Positions 29,290 to 39,376 of a stretch of 64,000 bases of DNA are shown one piece after another. The stretch comes from Streptomyces novaecaesareae (lineage in GTDB: Bacteria; Actinomycetota; Actinomycetes; Streptomycetales; Streptomycetaceae): assembly GCF_000716875.1 (NCBI RefSeq), contig NZ_JNWQ01000034.1, forward strand, positions 1 through 64,000. The letters are read 5' to 3'. The notes beneath the pieces are model-generated. The model was not told where the DNA came from. It worked only from the letters and a program-made list of their open reading frames with translations, and searched no databases. Numbering within the stretch: position 1 is the stretch's first letter; each line of letters begins with the position of its first letter. The position numbers and the translations under genes are program-made.

Positions 29290-30470
29290 CGGATGATCAG
29301 GTTGTCGAGGTAGCCCTGCACGTTGCGACGCGTCTCGGAGACGTTGTCGCCGCCGAACTTCTCGTTCACGGCGTCCGCCAGCACCAGCGCCACCATCGCC
29401 TCGGCGACGATGCCCGCGGCCGGCACCGCGCAGACGTCCGAACGCTGGTGGTGCGCCTTGGCCGGCTCGCCGGTGCGCACGTCCAGGGTCTGCAGCGCCC
29501 GCGGCACGGTGGCGATCGGCTTCATCGCGGCACGCACCCGCAGCACCTCGCCGGTGGACAGGCCGCCCTCGGTGCCGCCGGAACGGCCGGAGGTGCGCTT
29601 GACGCCCTCGGGGGTCGGGACGATCTCGTCGTGCGCCTGGGAGCCCGGCACCCGGGCCAGCTCGAAGCCGTCGCCGACCTCGACGCCCTTGATCGCCTGG
29701 ATGCCCATCAGCGCGGCGGCCAGCCGCGCGTCCAGACGACGGTCCCAGTGCACGTGCGAGCCGAGGCCCACCGGCACGCCGTACGCCAGGACCTCGACCA
29801 CGCCGCCGAGGGTGTCGCCGTCCTTGTGGGCCTGGTCGATCTCGGCGACCATCGCCTTCGAGGCGTCCGCGTCCAGGCAGCGCACCGGGTCGGCGTCCAG
29901 CCGGGCCTCGTCCGAGGGCAGCGGCACCACACCGGCCGGCGCCTTCGCGGCGGCCAGCTCGACCACGTGGCTGACGATCTCGATCCCGGCCACCTCGCGC
30001 AGGTACGCACGGGCGACGGCGCCCAGCGCGACCCTGGCGGCCGTCTCCCGGGCGCTCGCGCGCTCCAGGATCGGCCGGGCCTCGTCGATCGAGTACTTCT
30101 GCATGCCGGCCAGGTCGGCGTGGCCGGGCCGGGGGCGGGTGAGCGCCTCGTTGCGGGCCAGGCCCGCCAGCACCTCGGGGTCGACCGGGTCGGCCGACAT
30201 GACCTGCTCCCACTTCGGCCACTCGGTGTTGCCGACCATGATCGCCACCGGGCTGCCCATGGTCAGACCGTGCCGGACACCGCCGAGGAAGGTCACCTCG
30301 TCCTGCTCGAACTTCATCCGCGCCCCGCGGCCGTAACCGAGCCGGCGGCGCGCCAGCGCGTCGGCCACCACGTCGGTGGTGACCGGTACACCGGCGGGCA
30401 GGCCTTCCAGCGTCGCGACGAGTGCGGGGCCGTGCGACTCCCCCGCCGTCAGCCAGCGCAACGTACCCAA
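29286..30470 (-). CDS. aroC: Chorismate synthase
   Basis: FMN-dependent last step to chorismate. Signatures are [53 protein letters not shown] [16 protein letters not shown], and [15 protein letters not shown]. Start choice: a GTG at 30498-30500 is possible, but TTG at 30468-30470 has AAGGAG 5 nt upstream and gives 394 residues, the usual streptomycete length. It is followed by coupled aroK. The 198-nt gap to aroE holds GC-rich inverted repeats and may contain the promoter of the aroC-K-B-Q unit. Confidence 0.96.
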
Positions 30471-30668
30471 CGGAGCTCCTTCATCAGCGGACCGGCCCAC
30501 GGCACCGCCGGGGCCCGCCCGGGCGTGCCTTGTCCCTGAATCCTTTCATGCCCCAGCGGCACCCGGGGGCACAGTCCGCGTGACGGACGGCAACCGGCCA
30601 CGATCCGGCCGGGATCCCCTCCGGGAACCGTCCGAAGGGCGGGCCGGGGCCCCGCCGAAGGCCCGGGC

Positions 30669-31499
30669 TCAGCGCCCGGCGAGCGCCTTCTCCCCCGCCT
30701 CGCGCATCGCCGCCAGCGGCCCTGGCGCCCGCCCGGTGAAGGCCTCGCTCTGCAGCACCGCCTGGTGCACCAGCAGGTCCAGCCCGCCCAGGACGGCCGC
30801 CCCGCGCTCGGCGCAGGCGGCGGCCAGCGCCGTCGGCCACGGGTGGTACAGCACGTCGAACAGCGCCCCCGGCGCGGCGGGCAGCGAACCGGCGAAGGCG
30901 TCGGTCGCGCCGACCGGCGTGGTGGAGACGGTCAGCGGCCGTGCCAGCGCCTCGGCGCCGCGCTCCCAGTCGGCGGTGCGCACGGCCACGCCCAGCCGCT
31001 CGCCCAGCTCGGCCATCTCCCGCGCCCGCTCGGCACTGCGCACGTAGACCGTCACCTCGCCGGTGCAGATCCGGGCGAGCGCCGCCAGCGCGGAGGAGGC
31101 GGTGGCCCCGGCGCCCAGCACGGCCGCCTCGGGCACCTCGGTGATCCCGCGCTCGCGCAGCGCGTTGACCAGCCCGGGGACGTCGGTGTTGTCCCCGGTG
31201 CGCCGGCCGTCGGCGGTGAACACCACGGTGTTCACCGCGTCCACCGAGCGGGCCGTCGCGCTGACCTCGTCCAGCAGCGGGACGATCGCCCGCTTCAGCG
31301 GCATGGTCAGCGACAGCCCGGCCCACTCGGCCTCGTCCAGCCCGGCGACGAAGCCGGGCAGGCCCGGCTCGTCGACCTCGAAGCGGTCGTAGCGCCAGCC
31401 GTCCAGCCCGAGCGCCGCGAAGGCGGCCCGGTGCAGGTCGGGCGAGAGCGAGTGGGCGATCGGCGAGCCGAGGACGGCTGCCCGATGTTTGGTGATCAA
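30669..31499 (-). CDS. aroE: Shikimate dehydrogenase
   Basis: NADPH-dependent reduction of dehydroshikimate. The 276-residue protein shows the substrate-binding GSPIAHSLSPDLHRAAF, the catalytic lysine in SLTMPLKRA, DNTDVPGLVNAL, and the NADP loop VLGAGATASSALAAL. TTG start at 31497-31499 with GGAGAGG 5 nt upstream. It lies 34 nt after the first mltG gene, probably in the same transcript, and is separated from aroC by about 200 nt. Confidence 0.95.
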   Translation of the reverse strand: MITKHRAAVLGSPIAHSLSPDLHRAAFAALGLDGWRYDRFEVDEPGLPGFVAGLDEAEWAGLSLTMPLKRAIVPLLDEVSATARSVDAVNTVVFTADGRRTGDNTDVPGLVNALRERGITEVPEAAVLGAGATASSALAALARICTGEVTVYVRSAERAREMAELGERLGVAVRTADWERGAEALARPLTVSTTPVGATDAFAGSLPAAPGALFDVLYHPWPTALAAACAERGAAVLGGLDLLVHQAVLQSEAFTGRAPGPLAAMREAGEKALAGR

Positions 31500-31533
31500 C
31501 GCTGCCTCTCCGTGAACTACCGTCTGGCCCGGG

Positions 31534-33453
31534 CTACTTGCTGCAGTGCACGCCTTCCTTGTCGAGCTTCAGGCCCTGCTGCGCGCAGTAGTCCGCGACG
31601 TTCTTCTTGTGCTCCTCGTCGGTCTCGGCGAAGAGCGTCTTGGTCGGGGACATCGCGATGAAGTACAGCCACTTGCCGTCCGCCGGGTGCAGCGTCGCGT
31701 TGAGCGCGTCGTCGCCGGGGTTGGAGATCGGCGTCGGCGGCAGGCCCGGGTTGATGTAGGTGTTGTACTTGTTGGAGCCGTCGTTGATCTCCTTCGACGT
31801 GAGCTCCTTGCGGCCCAGCGAGTACTGCAGGGTGGTGTCCATCCCGAGGCGGTGCTTGATCATGCCGTCGGTGGCCAGCCGGTTCTGGATCGTCCTGGCC
31901 ATCTTGGCGAAGTCTTCCGGGTTGTTGCCCTCGCGCTGCAGGATGCTCGCCTCGATGACGACCTCGTAGCCGTTCTTGAGGCCCACCGACGCGGCCTGCC
32001 CGTCCAGGTTGGCGTACTTGTCGATGGCGTTCTTGATCATCTGCTTCAGCAGCTCCTCGGGCTTCATGCCGTCGGAGATGTTGTAGCGGGTCGGCCAGAG
32101 GAAACCCTCGATGTTGCCGTTCGCGTACGAGGGCAGGCCGAGGCTCGGGAGCTGGGCCTTGGCGGCGCCCGCCGTGGTGCCCGGCGCCAGCTTCAGCTTG
32201 CCGTCGATCAGGGCGTAGATCTCGGTGGAGTTCTTGCCCTCGGGGATCACCAGACCGGCACCGCCGGCCCCAGTGAGCAGCTCGCTGAGCGCGGTCGCCG
32301 CCGGCAGCTCCTTCTTCATGTTGTAGAAGCCGGGCTGGATGGTCTTGCACTTGGGCTCGGCGTCGCAGACCTTGCTGAAGGCGTCGACGCTCTTGACCAC
32401 GCCCGCGTTCTTCAGCGCGAGACCGATCTGCCCGCCGACGGCGCCCTGCTTGACCTCGACCTGCACGGCCCCGGTGCCCTCGCCCGTGAAGTCCGGCGGC
32501 GGGCCGAAGTGGTTCTGGTAGAAGCCGTAGCCCCACCAGCCGGCCCCGCCCACGGCGCCGAGCAGCACCAGCGCGACCAGCAGACAGGCGCCACCGTTGC
32601 GGCGGCCCGACTTCTTGCCCTTCTCCTTGCGCTTCTTCTTCGCCTCGCGGGAGTCGTCCTGCTCACCGAGGAAGCTGCCGGTCTCGTGCTGCTCGGCGTC
32701 CTCGTCCGGGTGGGCGCCGTCCTCGCGGTGGCCGTCGTCGTGGCCGTCCCACTCGTCCGTCCCGCCCTCGGGCGCGCCGCCGGCCGGATCGGCCCCGGCC
32801 TCCAGCGCGGCGGCCTCGGCCTCCCAGTCGATGCCGTCCGGCCCGGGGCCCGAGGCGGGCGCGGGTGCCGGAGCCGCCTGCGGCCGGGCCTGCTGCTGCT
32901 GCGGCGGAACGGCTTGCTGCTGCATCCCCGCCTGCTGCTGCGCACCGGGCTGCTGCTGCATCCCCGCCTGCTGCTGCGCACCGGGCTGCTGCTGCATCCC
33001 CGGCTGCTGGCCGCCCGGGAACCCCTGCTGCTGGTAACCCTGCGGCATCTGCTGCTGCGGGTAGCCCTGCTGCGGCACTTGCTGCTGGGGCATCTGCTGC
33101 TGCGGGTACCCCTGCTGCGGCATCTGCTGCTGGTAGCCCTGCTCCTGGTAGCCCTGCTGCTGCATCTGCTGCTGCGGGTGGCCCTGCTGCATCTGCTGTT
33201 GCGGATAGCCCTGCTGCTGGGGGTACCCCTGCTGCATCTGCTGCTGGGGGTAGCCGTGCTGGGGCATCTGCTGCTGCGGATACCCCTGCTGCACGTCCCC
33301 GTAGGACTGCTGGGCCTGCTGGCCCTGCTGCGGGTACTGCTGCTGCCACTGGCCGTCCTGCTGGCCGGGGACCGGCTGTCGGCCGTCGTACCCGGGATCA
33401 CCGGGGTGCCACGGCTCGCCCTGGGGGCCGTAGCCCCCGCCCAGATCGGTCAT
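31534..33453 (-). CDS. mltG: Endolytic transglycosylase MltG-like protein with a Gln-rich cytoplasmic tail
   Basis: Membrane-bound lytic transglycosylase that trims nascent peptidoglycan glycans. Order in the 639-residue protein: Gln/Pro/Met-rich repeat region (about 30-190), acidic region (205-270), basic patch [14 protein letters not shown] (272-285), one transmembrane helix (about 289-311), a LysM-like region, then the YceG domain with [18 protein letters not shown], whose Glu508 aligns with the catalytic glutamate, and [18 protein letters not shown]. The tail is unusually long; ordinary MltG proteins have about 350 residues. ATG 33451-33453. It is followed by aroE and preceded by a second mltG. 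Confidence 0.9.
   Translation of the reverse strand: MTDLGGGYGPQGEPWHPGDPGYDGRQPVPGQQDGQWQQQYPQQGQQAQQSYGDVQQGYPQQQMPQHGYPQQQMQQGYPQQQGYPQQQMQQGHPQQQMQQQGYQEQGYQQQMPQQGYPQQQMPQQQVPQQGYPQQQMPQGYQQQGFPGGQQPGMQQQPGAQQQAGMQQQPGAQQQAGMQQQAVPPQQQQARPQAAPAPAPASGPGPDGIDWEAEAAALEAGADPAGGAPEGGTDEWDGHDDGHREDGAHPDEDAEQHETGSFLGEQDDSREAKKKRKEKGKKSGRRNGGACLLVALVLLGAVGGAGWWGYGFYQNHFGPPPDFTGEGTGAVQVEVKQGAVGGQIGLALKNAGVVKSVDAFSKVCDAEPKCKTIQPGFYNMKKELPAATALSELLTGAGGAGLVIPEGKNSTEIYALIDGKLKLAPGTTAGAAKAQLPSLGLPSYANGNIEGFLWPTRYNISDGMKPEELLKQMIKNAIDKYANLDGQAASVGLKNGYEVVIEASILQREGNNPEDFAKMARTIQNRLATDGMIKHRLGMDTTLQYSLGRKELTSKEINDGSNKYNTYINPGLPPTPISNPGDDALNATLHPADGKWLYFIAMSPTKTLFAETDEEHKKNVADYCAQQGLKLDKEGVHCSK
32887..33351 (-). 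repeat. Gln-rich coding repeats in the first mltG
   Basis: The DNA encodes more than ten degenerate copies of a (G)YPQQQM(P/Q)QQ unit, followed by two exact copies of a [16 protein letters not shown] unit. Codon use is almost all CAG, giving strong ctg periodicity on the plus strand. Confidence 0.85.
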
Positions 33454-33641
33454 TGATCCCCTTAACCGACGGTGACGGCCGGAGGATCGGACCGGCCGTC
33501 CGGGACGACGCGGTCCCGGCTGATTCTCGAACCGGCGTGCTAGCGCAGCGCCTGGAGGGAGACGTTACCGTACCGCAGCCTTACCCCCGCCCGGGTGGAC
33601 GCACCGTCAGTGGGCGACCTCACCGACGGCACACAACACCG

Positions 33642-34934
33642 TTACGGGGTCACCGCACCGGAGCCGCCCGGCGCCCCGGAGCCCGCCGGGCCCCCGGTGG
33701 CCGCGCCGGGAGCCGAGCCTGCGGCCGAGCCGGACGAGGAGGCGGAGGCCGACACCGAGGCGCTCGGCTTCGCCGCCGCGCGGTTGGCGTTGAACTCCGC
33801 CACGTTGCGCTGGTGCACGTCGAAGCTGTCGGTGAACCGGGTGTCCCCGCGCTTCACGGTGACGAAGTAGAGCCAGTCCCCCGGCGTCGGGTCCAGCGCC
33901 GCCATGATCGCCTGCCGCCCGGGGTTGGAGATCGGGGTCGGCGGCAGCCCGGGGTGCAGGTAGGTGTTGTACGGGGAGTCCAGCTTGGTCTCGGTCACCG
34001 TCGTGTTCAGGGTCGAGCGGCCGAGCGCGTAGTTGATCGTGGAGTCCAGTTGCAGCGGCATGCCCTTGGCCAGCCGGTTGTAGATGACCCGGGCGACCTT
34101 GCCCATGTCCTCGGTGTTGTCGGCCTCGCCCTGGACCATGCTGGCCACGGTGATCAGCCCGTACACGGTCTGCCCGAGGTTCTGCGCGACGACGCCGGCG
34201 TCGTCCCGGCTGAACTCCTTGCCGGCCCGCTCCACCATCTGCTTCAGCAGGTCGATCGCGGTGGTGCTGTCGGTGACGCTGTACGTCGCCGGGAACAGGT
34301 AGCCCTCGGGGCTGCCGTTGGTGAAGTCCGGCAGGCCCAGCTCGGCGCCCTGCTCCTGGGCGGCGCGCTGGGCGGTGCCCTCGGGCAGGCCGAGCTTCGT
34401 GTCGATGGCCGCGTAGATCTGGTAGCCGCGCCAGCCCTCGGGGATGGTCAGGCCGTTCGCGTTGGCCGGGTCGATCAGGATCGCCAGCGCCGCCGCGGCC
34501 GACATCTTCTGCTTCAGCGTGTACGTCCCGGGCTGGATCCGCCCGGCGGCCGCCGCGCTGCCCTTCGCGGCCCGGGTGAAGGCGAGCGAGCTCGCGACCA
34601 CCCCGTTGCGGACCAGCGCGGACGCGATCTGGTACAGGCCCGCGCCCTCCGGCACCGAGACCTGGACGCTGCCGGTGCCCTGCCCCGCGAAGTCGGCCGC
34701 GGCCGGAGGCTTGCGATGCGCCTGGAACCAGGTGTACCCGGTCAGCCCGATCCCGCCGAACACCGCGATCAGCGCGAACGCGGTGAGCCCGCAGGCCAGT
34801 CCGTTGCGCCGCCGGTGCGGATCCGGCGCATCGGAGCGCGGAGGGGGCGCGGACGGCGGACGGCCCTCCGGTTCCAGCACCGGCGCACCCAGGTGCCCGG
34901 GCGTGAGGCCGGGGTGGAAGTCCTGGTCGGTCAT
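33642..34934 (-). CDS. Second endolytic transglycosylase MltG-like protein
   Basis: A 430-residue paralogue of the neighbouring MltG. Short cytoplasmic tail, transmembrane helix at about 46-69, LysM-like region, and YceG domain with ITVASMVQGEADNTEDMGKV (catalytic Glu270) and [20 protein letters not shown]. The C-terminal 45 residues are Ser/Ala/Gly-rich and probably extracytoplasmic. ATG at 34932-34934. Both paralogues keep the catalytic glutamate, so both may be active. The two genes lie head-to-tail 188 nt apart, which suggests local duplication followed by strong divergence of the tails. Confidence 0.92.
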   Translation of the reverse strand: MTDQDFHPGLTPGHLGAPVLEPEGRPPSAPPPRSDAPDPHRRRNGLACGLTAFALIAVFGGIGLTGYTWFQAHRKPPAAADFAGQGTGSVQVSVPEGAGLYQIASALVRNGVVASSLAFTRAAKGSAAAAGRIQPGTYTLKQKMSAAAALAILIDPANANGLTIPEGWRGYQIYAAIDTKLGLPEGTAQRAAQEQGAELGLPDFTNGSPEGYLFPATYSVTDSTTAIDLLKQMVERAGKEFSRDDAGVVAQNLGQTVYGLITVASMVQGEADNTEDMGKVARVIYNRLAKGMPLQLDSTINYALGRSTLNTTVTETKLDSPYNTYLHPGLPPTPISNPGRQAIMAALDPTPGDWLYFVTVKRGDTRFTDSFDVHQRNVAEFNANRAAAKPSASVSASASSSGSAAGSAPGAATGGPAGSGAPGGSGAVTP

Positions 34935-35013
34935 GGCTCGCGTCCCCTCGGCGGTCCCAGATCGCTCCGGATCGATCGGAAATCGATCCAAAACGGACTC
35001 GGAAACGAACGAA

Positions 35014-35049
35014 GAGGGGTCCGTGCGGACGCGTCCGCACGGACCCCTC
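35014..35049 (-). terminator. Terminator between ruvX and the second mltG
   Basis: A 17-bp perfect inverted repeat with only two bases at the centre (an almost continuous palindrome) lies 25 nt past the ruvX stop. Confidence 0.75.
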
Positions 35050-35074
35050 GATTCGGGACGTTAGATCAGGCTCC

Positions 35075-35554
35075 TCAGCCGACCGCCTCGACGCTCTCAC
35101 CGGGCGGGCGCCCGCTCACCCGTTCGGACTCAAGGGCGGTCTGCAGGATCACCACCGCGGCAGCCTGGTCGACCACCGAGCGGCCCTTCTTCGCCTTGAC
35201 CCCCGAGGCACGCAGCCCGTGGGTCGCGGTGACGGTCGACATCCGCTCGTCCACCAGCCGCACCGGCACCGGGTAGAGCCGGTTCGCCAGCCGCACCGCG
35301 TACGCCCGGACCTTCTCCGCCGCCGGGCCCTCCTTGCCGCTCAGCGAGCGGGGCAGCCCGACGATCACCTCCATCGCGCCGTACTCCTCGACGATGGCGG
35401 CGATCCTGGCCTGCGACTTCACACCGGCCGGGACGGTCTCCACGGGCGTGGCGAGCACCCCGTCGGGGTCGCAGGACGCGACCCCGATCCGGGCGTCCCC
35501 GACGTCGACGGCGATCCGCCGTCCACGCCGGAAGGGCCTCTCCTCGAACTCCAT
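35075..35554 (-). CDS. ruvX: Holliday junction resolvase-like RuvX (YqgF family)
   Basis: RNase H-fold nuclease family member implicated in pre-16S rRNA processing and recombination. The 159-residue protein has RIAVDVGDARIGVASCDPDG (first catalytic Asp), VIVGLPRSLSGKEGPAAEKV, VRLVDERMSTVTA (Glu) and the C-terminal Asp in VVDQAAAVVIL. ATG at 35552-35554, 10 nt after the alaS stop. The alaS-DUF-ruvX-mltG-aroE order is standard in actinobacteria. Confidence 0.94.
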   Translation of the reverse strand: MEFEERPFRRGRRIAVDVGDARIGVASCDPDGVLATPVETVPAGVKSQARIAAIVEEYGAMEVIVGLPRSLSGKEGPAAEKVRAYAVRLANRLYPVPVRLVDERMSTVTATHGLRASGVKAKKGRSVVDQAAAVVILQTALESERVSGRPPGESVEAVG

Positions 35555-35564
35555 CAGGACTCCA

Positions 35565-38234
35565 TCAGCTGGCGCGCTCCGCGACCAGGCCGCGCACCGC
35601 GGCGATGGCCTCGCCGACCGCAGCCGGGTTGGAGCCGCCGCCCTGGGCGACGTCGTCCTTGCCGCCACCGCCGCCGCCGAGGGTCTTGGCGGCGGTCCGG
35701 ACCAGCTCGCCGGCCTTGATGCCGCGGCCGCGGGCGTCCTCGTTGGTGGCGATGACGGTCAGCGGGCGGTCGTTCGCCACGGTGAAGGCGGCGACCACGG
35801 CCGGGCGCGAGCCGAGCCGGCCGCGCACGTCCAGGACCAGCTTGCGCAGCTCGTCCGCGCCCACGCCGTCGGCGACCTGCGCGGCGACCACGGCGATGCC
35901 GTGCACGTCCTCGGCCGAGTCGGCCAGGCCCGCCGCGGCGGCCAGCACCTTCTCGGCGCGGAAGCGCTCGATCTCCTTCTCGGCGTCCTTGAGCTTGGCG
36001 AGCATGCCCGAGATCTTCTCCGGCAGCTCCTCCGGACGGCCCTTGACCAGCTCGGTGAGCTGGGAGACCACGGTGTGCTCACGGGCCAGGAACTTGTACG
36101 CGTCGACGCCGACCAGCGCCTCCACCCGGCGCACCCCGGAGCCGATCGAGGACTCGCCGAGCAGCTTCACCAGGCCCAGCTGGGCGGTGTTGCCGACGTG
36201 GGTGCCACCGCACAGCTCCTTGGAGAAGTCGCCGATGGTGACGACCCGGACCTCGTCGCCGTACTTCTCGCCGAACATCGCGATGGCGCCGGCCTTGCGG
36301 GCCTGGTCCATCGTCATGACCTCGGCGGTGACGTCGAGCTCGCGGCCCAGCACGTCGTTGATCTTCTGCTCGACGTCGACCAGCACGCTGCCCGGGACGG
36401 CGGCGGGCGAGCCGAAGTCGAAGCGGAAGCGGCCGGGGGCGTTCTCGGAGCCGGCCTGGGCGGCCGTCGGGCCGAGCGCGTCGCGCAGCGCCTGGTGGGT
36501 CAGGTGGGTGGCCGAGTGGGCGCGGGCGATCGCCCGGCGGCGCTCGGTGTCGATCGTGGCGTACGCCGAGGCGCCCAGCACGACCTCGCCGAACAGCACC
36601 CCGCCGGAGTGCACGGTGACGCCCGGGACGGGCTGCTGTACGTCGCGGATCTCCACCACCGCGCCGGACTCCAGCCGGATCCGGCCGTGGTCGGCGAGCT
36701 GGCCGCCGCCCTCGGCGTAGAACGGGGTGCGGTCGAGGATGATCTCGACCTCGTCGCCCTCGGAGGCGGCCGGCGAGGGGACGCCGTCCACCAGCAGGCC
36801 GACCACGGTGGCCTCGCCCTCGGTGAGGGTGTAGCCGGTGAAGACGCTGGCGCCGGACTTGTCGGCGACGTCGCGGTAGGCGGCGACGTCGGCGTGGCCC
36901 ATCTTCTTGGCCTTGGCGTCCGCCTTGGCGCGGTCCCGCTGCTCCTGCATCAGGCGGCGGAAGCCGGCCTCGTCGACCTGGAGGCCCTGCTCCTCGGCCA
37001 TCTCCAGGGTCAGGTCGATCGGGAAGCCGTAGGTGTCGTGCAGCTTGAACGCCTGGTCGCCGGAGAGGACCGCGCCGCCGGCCTGCTTGGTCTCGGTGAC
37101 CGCGGCGTCCAGCAGGCTGGTGCCGGCCTTCAGGGTCTGGAGGAAGGCCGCCTCCTCGCCGACGACGACCGTCTCGATGCGCTTGCGGTCGCTCTCCAGC
37201 TCCGGGTACTGCGGGGCCATCGCCTTGATGGCGATGTCGATGAGCTCCTTGGCCACCACGCCGGTCGCACCCAGCAGGCGCATGTTGCGGATGGCGCGAC
37301 GCAGGATGCGGCGCAGCACGTAGCCGCGGCCCTCGTTGCCGGGGGTGACGCCGTCGCCGACCAGCATCAGCGCGGTGCGGATGTGGTCGGTGACCACGCG
37401 CAGCGAGACGTCCGACTTGTGGTCGGCGCCGTAGGTGTGGCCGGTGAGCTCGGCGGCGCGGTCGAGGATCATCCGGCTGGTGTCGATCTCGAAGAGGTTG
37501 TCGACGTCCTGCAGGATGGCGGCGAGGCGCTCCAGGCCGAGGCCGGTGTCGATGTTCTTGCTCGGCAGGTCGCCGAGGATCTCGAAGCCGTCCTTCCCGT
37601 CGCCGTGGCCGCGCTCGTACTGCATGAAGACCAGGTTCCAGATCTCCAGGTAGCGCTCGCCGTTGACGGCCGGGCCGCCCTCCTCGCCGTACGCGGGGCC
37701 GCGGTCGTAGTTGATCTCCGAGCACGGGCCGCACGGGCCGGGGACGCCCATCGACCAGAAGTTGTCCTTCATGCCGAGGCGCTGGATGCGCTCGGAGGGG
37801 ACGCCGATGACGTCACGCCAGATCTGCTCGGCCTCGTCGTCGTCCTTGTAGACAGTGATCCAGAGCTTCTCCTTCTCCAGGCCGTAGCCACCGTCCGCGA
37901 CGGGAGTGGTGAGCAGCTCCCACGCGAACTTGATGGCTCCTTCCTTGAAGTAGTCGCCGAAGGAGAAGTTGCCGCACATCTGGAAGAAGGAGCCGTGCCG
38001 GGTGGTCTTCCCGACCTCCTCGATGTCCAGGGTGCGCACGCACTTCTGGACGCTGGTGGCGCGCGAGAACTGCGGCTTGACCTCGCCCAGGAAGTAGGGC
38101 TTGAACGGCACCATGCCGGCGTTGACGAGCAGCAGGGTGGGGTCGTCGGCGACCAGGGACGCCGACGGAACGACGGTGTGGCCGCGCTCCTCGAAGAAGC
38201 GCAGCCAGCGGCGGCGGATCTCAGCCGACTCCAT
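35565..38234 (-). CDS. alaS: Alanyl-tRNA synthetase
   Basis: Class II synthetase charging tRNA-Ala, with an editing domain. The 889-residue protein starts [20 protein letters not shown], contains [13 protein letters not shown] and the catalytic core [20 protein letters not shown], the editing zinc site [15 protein letters not shown] and CGGTHVGN, and a C-terminal oligomerisation domain. The ATG (38232-38234) overlaps the upstream stop by 1 nt (TAATG). Confidence 0.98.
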   Translation of the reverse strand: MESAEIRRRWLRFFEERGHTVVPSASLVADDPTLLLVNAGMVPFKPYFLGEVKPQFSRATSVQKCVRTLDIEEVGKTTRHGSFFQMCGNFSFGDYFKEGAIKFAWELLTTPVADGGYGLEKEKLWITVYKDDDEAEQIWRDVIGVPSERIQRLGMKDNFWSMGVPGPCGPCSEINYDRGPAYGEEGGPAVNGERYLEIWNLVFMQYERGHGDGKDGFEILGDLPSKNIDTGLGLERLAAILQDVDNLFEIDTSRMILDRAAELTGHTYGADHKSDVSLRVVTDHIRTALMLVGDGVTPGNEGRGYVLRRILRRAIRNMRLLGATGVVAKELIDIAIKAMAPQYPELESDRKRIETVVVGEEAAFLQTLKAGTSLLDAAVTETKQAGGAVLSGDQAFKLHDTYGFPIDLTLEMAEEQGLQVDEAGFRRLMQEQRDRAKADAKAKKMGHADVAAYRDVADKSGASVFTGYTLTEGEATVVGLLVDGVPSPAASEGDEVEIILDRTPFYAEGGGQLADHGRIRLESGAVVEIRDVQQPVPGVTVHSGGVLFGEVVLGASAYATIDTERRRAIARAHSATHLTHQALRDALGPTAAQAGSENAPGRFRFDFGSPAAVPGSVLVDVEQKINDVLGRELDVTAEVMTMDQARKAGAIAMFGEKYGDEVRVVTIGDFSKELCGGTHVGNTAQLGLVKLLGESSIGSGVRRVEALVGVDAYKFLAREHTVVSQLTELVKGRPEELPEKISGMLAKLKDAEKEIERFRAEKVLAAAAGLADSAEDVHGIAVVAAQVADGVGADELRKLVLDVRGRLGSRPAVVAAFTVANDRPLTVIATNEDARGRGIKAGELVRTAAKTLGGGGGGKDDVAQGGGSNPAAVGEAIAAVRGLVAERAS

Positions 38235-38671
38235 TAGTGGTCCTTCCGGTTCGGGGTGCCGCCCCGCGGCGGCAGGGCGCGGCGGGGCGTTTCTTCAATG
38301 GTCTGGGGGGTGGTGCGGCCCCTACCGTTGGGCAGGGCGCTGGACGGAGGCAGGGCGGCGGCCGGGCTGCCGGGCGCCGCCGAGATAGCTCGGTACTGCG
38401 GCTCGCCCCTGGCCACAAGGCGCTGCCGGGGCTCCACCACGGCGGTGCCGTGCAGACCGAGGTCGTCCTTCAGCTGTTCCTCGCGCTCGGCCATGCCGGC
38501 CTTCACGTCCAGGGCGAACTGCTTGGCCAGGTCCCCCAGGTGCAGCGCGCCGCGCGCGGCGGTGCCGGAGAGGCTGTCCGGGGTGAGCCGGTGGACGGCC
38601 TCGTTGGCCTTGTTCATGGCCCAGACGGTGGCGCCGGCGCCGACCGCCATCCAGAAGATGCGTCGCACCAT
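38234..38671 (-). CDS. DUF6167-like small membrane-associated protein
   Basis: Function unknown. The 145-residue protein begins [20 protein letters not shown], a hydrophobic N-terminal helix, followed by an amphipathic helix with [20 protein letters not shown] and a disordered Pro/Arg-rich tail. It matches the streptomycete family found between DUF948 and alaS. ATG at 38669-38671, 4 nt after the DUF948 gene stop; its own stop overlaps the alaS start, so the three genes are coupled. Confidence 0.75.
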   Translation of the reverse strand: MVRRIFWMAVGAGATVWAMNKANEAVHRLTPDSLSGTAARGALHLGDLAKQFALDVKAGMAEREEQLKDDLGLHGTAVVEPRQRLVARGEPQYRAISAAPGSPAAALPPSSALPNGRGRTTPQTIEETPRRALPPRGGTPNRKDH

Positions 38672-38675
38672 GCCG

Positions 38676-39155
38676 TCAGCCCCTCACCGCTCGCCGGACC
38701 CGGGAGAGCAGGCCGCCGCGCGGCGCGTTCGCGGCCCGCACCTCGGCCCGGATCAGCCGGGCCAGCTCCTCGCGCTCGCCGGACTGCAGGGGTACGGACG
38801 GCAGGCCGCCCTGCTGCTTGGCGACGGCCTTGCGGACGCCGTAGCTGAAGGCCGCGACCTTCACCAGCGGTCCGCCCAGGGTGGCGGCCACGGTGGAGGA
38901 GAGCGCGTTGGCGTTGGCGGCGGCGTCCTGCACGTTGGCGGTGATCTCGTCCACCCGCTCCAGCTGCTCGTTGGCGCTGCGCACCGCGGCGCCCGCGTCG
39001 GTCAGCAGCGGCACGGCCTGCTCGGTGACCGCGGAGACCAGGACGGCGGCCTCCTTCAGGACCCGGGAGAGACGGACCAGCACGACGGCGAGCAGAGTGA
39101 CCAGGACCGCCCAGAACACGGCGACGAGCAATCCCGCCAGCTCTCCCACGGACAC
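38676..39155 (-). CDS. DUF948 domain membrane protein
   Basis: Function unknown; family resembles small methyl-accepting/coiled-coil membrane proteins. The 159-residue protein has an N-terminal helix (VGELAGLLVAVFWAVLVTLL), then a heptad-like coiled coil around NEQLERVDEITANVQDAAAN and a basic C-terminus. The GTG at 39153-39155 has GGGAG 9 nt upstream. First gene of the DUF948-DUF6167-alaS-ruvX series. Confidence 0.85.
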   Translation of the reverse strand: MSVGELAGLLVAVFWAVLVTLLAVVLVRLSRVLKEAAVLVSAVTEQAVPLLTDAGAAVRSANEQLERVDEITANVQDAAANANALSSTVAATLGGPLVKVAAFSYGVRKAVAKQQGGLPSVPLQSGEREELARLIRAEVRAANAPRGGLLSRVRRAVRG

Positions 39156-39376
39156 CTTTGCGCGCTCCCTCGCCTGACTGTTCTCCAGACGGAACCCTAT
39201 CGCGCCGACGCCCGGTTTCCGGACCGGGTTCTCCGCGCGCGCGATCCGACCGGGTGTGCGAACCGCGCGCGTAACCGACCGGCCGGTCACCTCGTTCTGC
39301 CGGGCAGGCCGTCGCCCGTACGGCCCGACGCACGTCCGGGCCTCGGCGGTCCGGCCTGGAACACGGGGAGCAGCGG

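Noticed and set aside
32880-33400. CRISPR-like or satellite repeats
   Set aside because: The ctg-rich periodicity is the antisense of CAG codons for the Gln-rich tail of MltG; units are short, degenerate and in frame, with no spacers.
35334-38237. A 967-codon open frame on the plus strand
   Set aside because: Antisense shadow of alaS; the low-complexity translation has no motifs and the alaS frame is complete with catalytic signatures.
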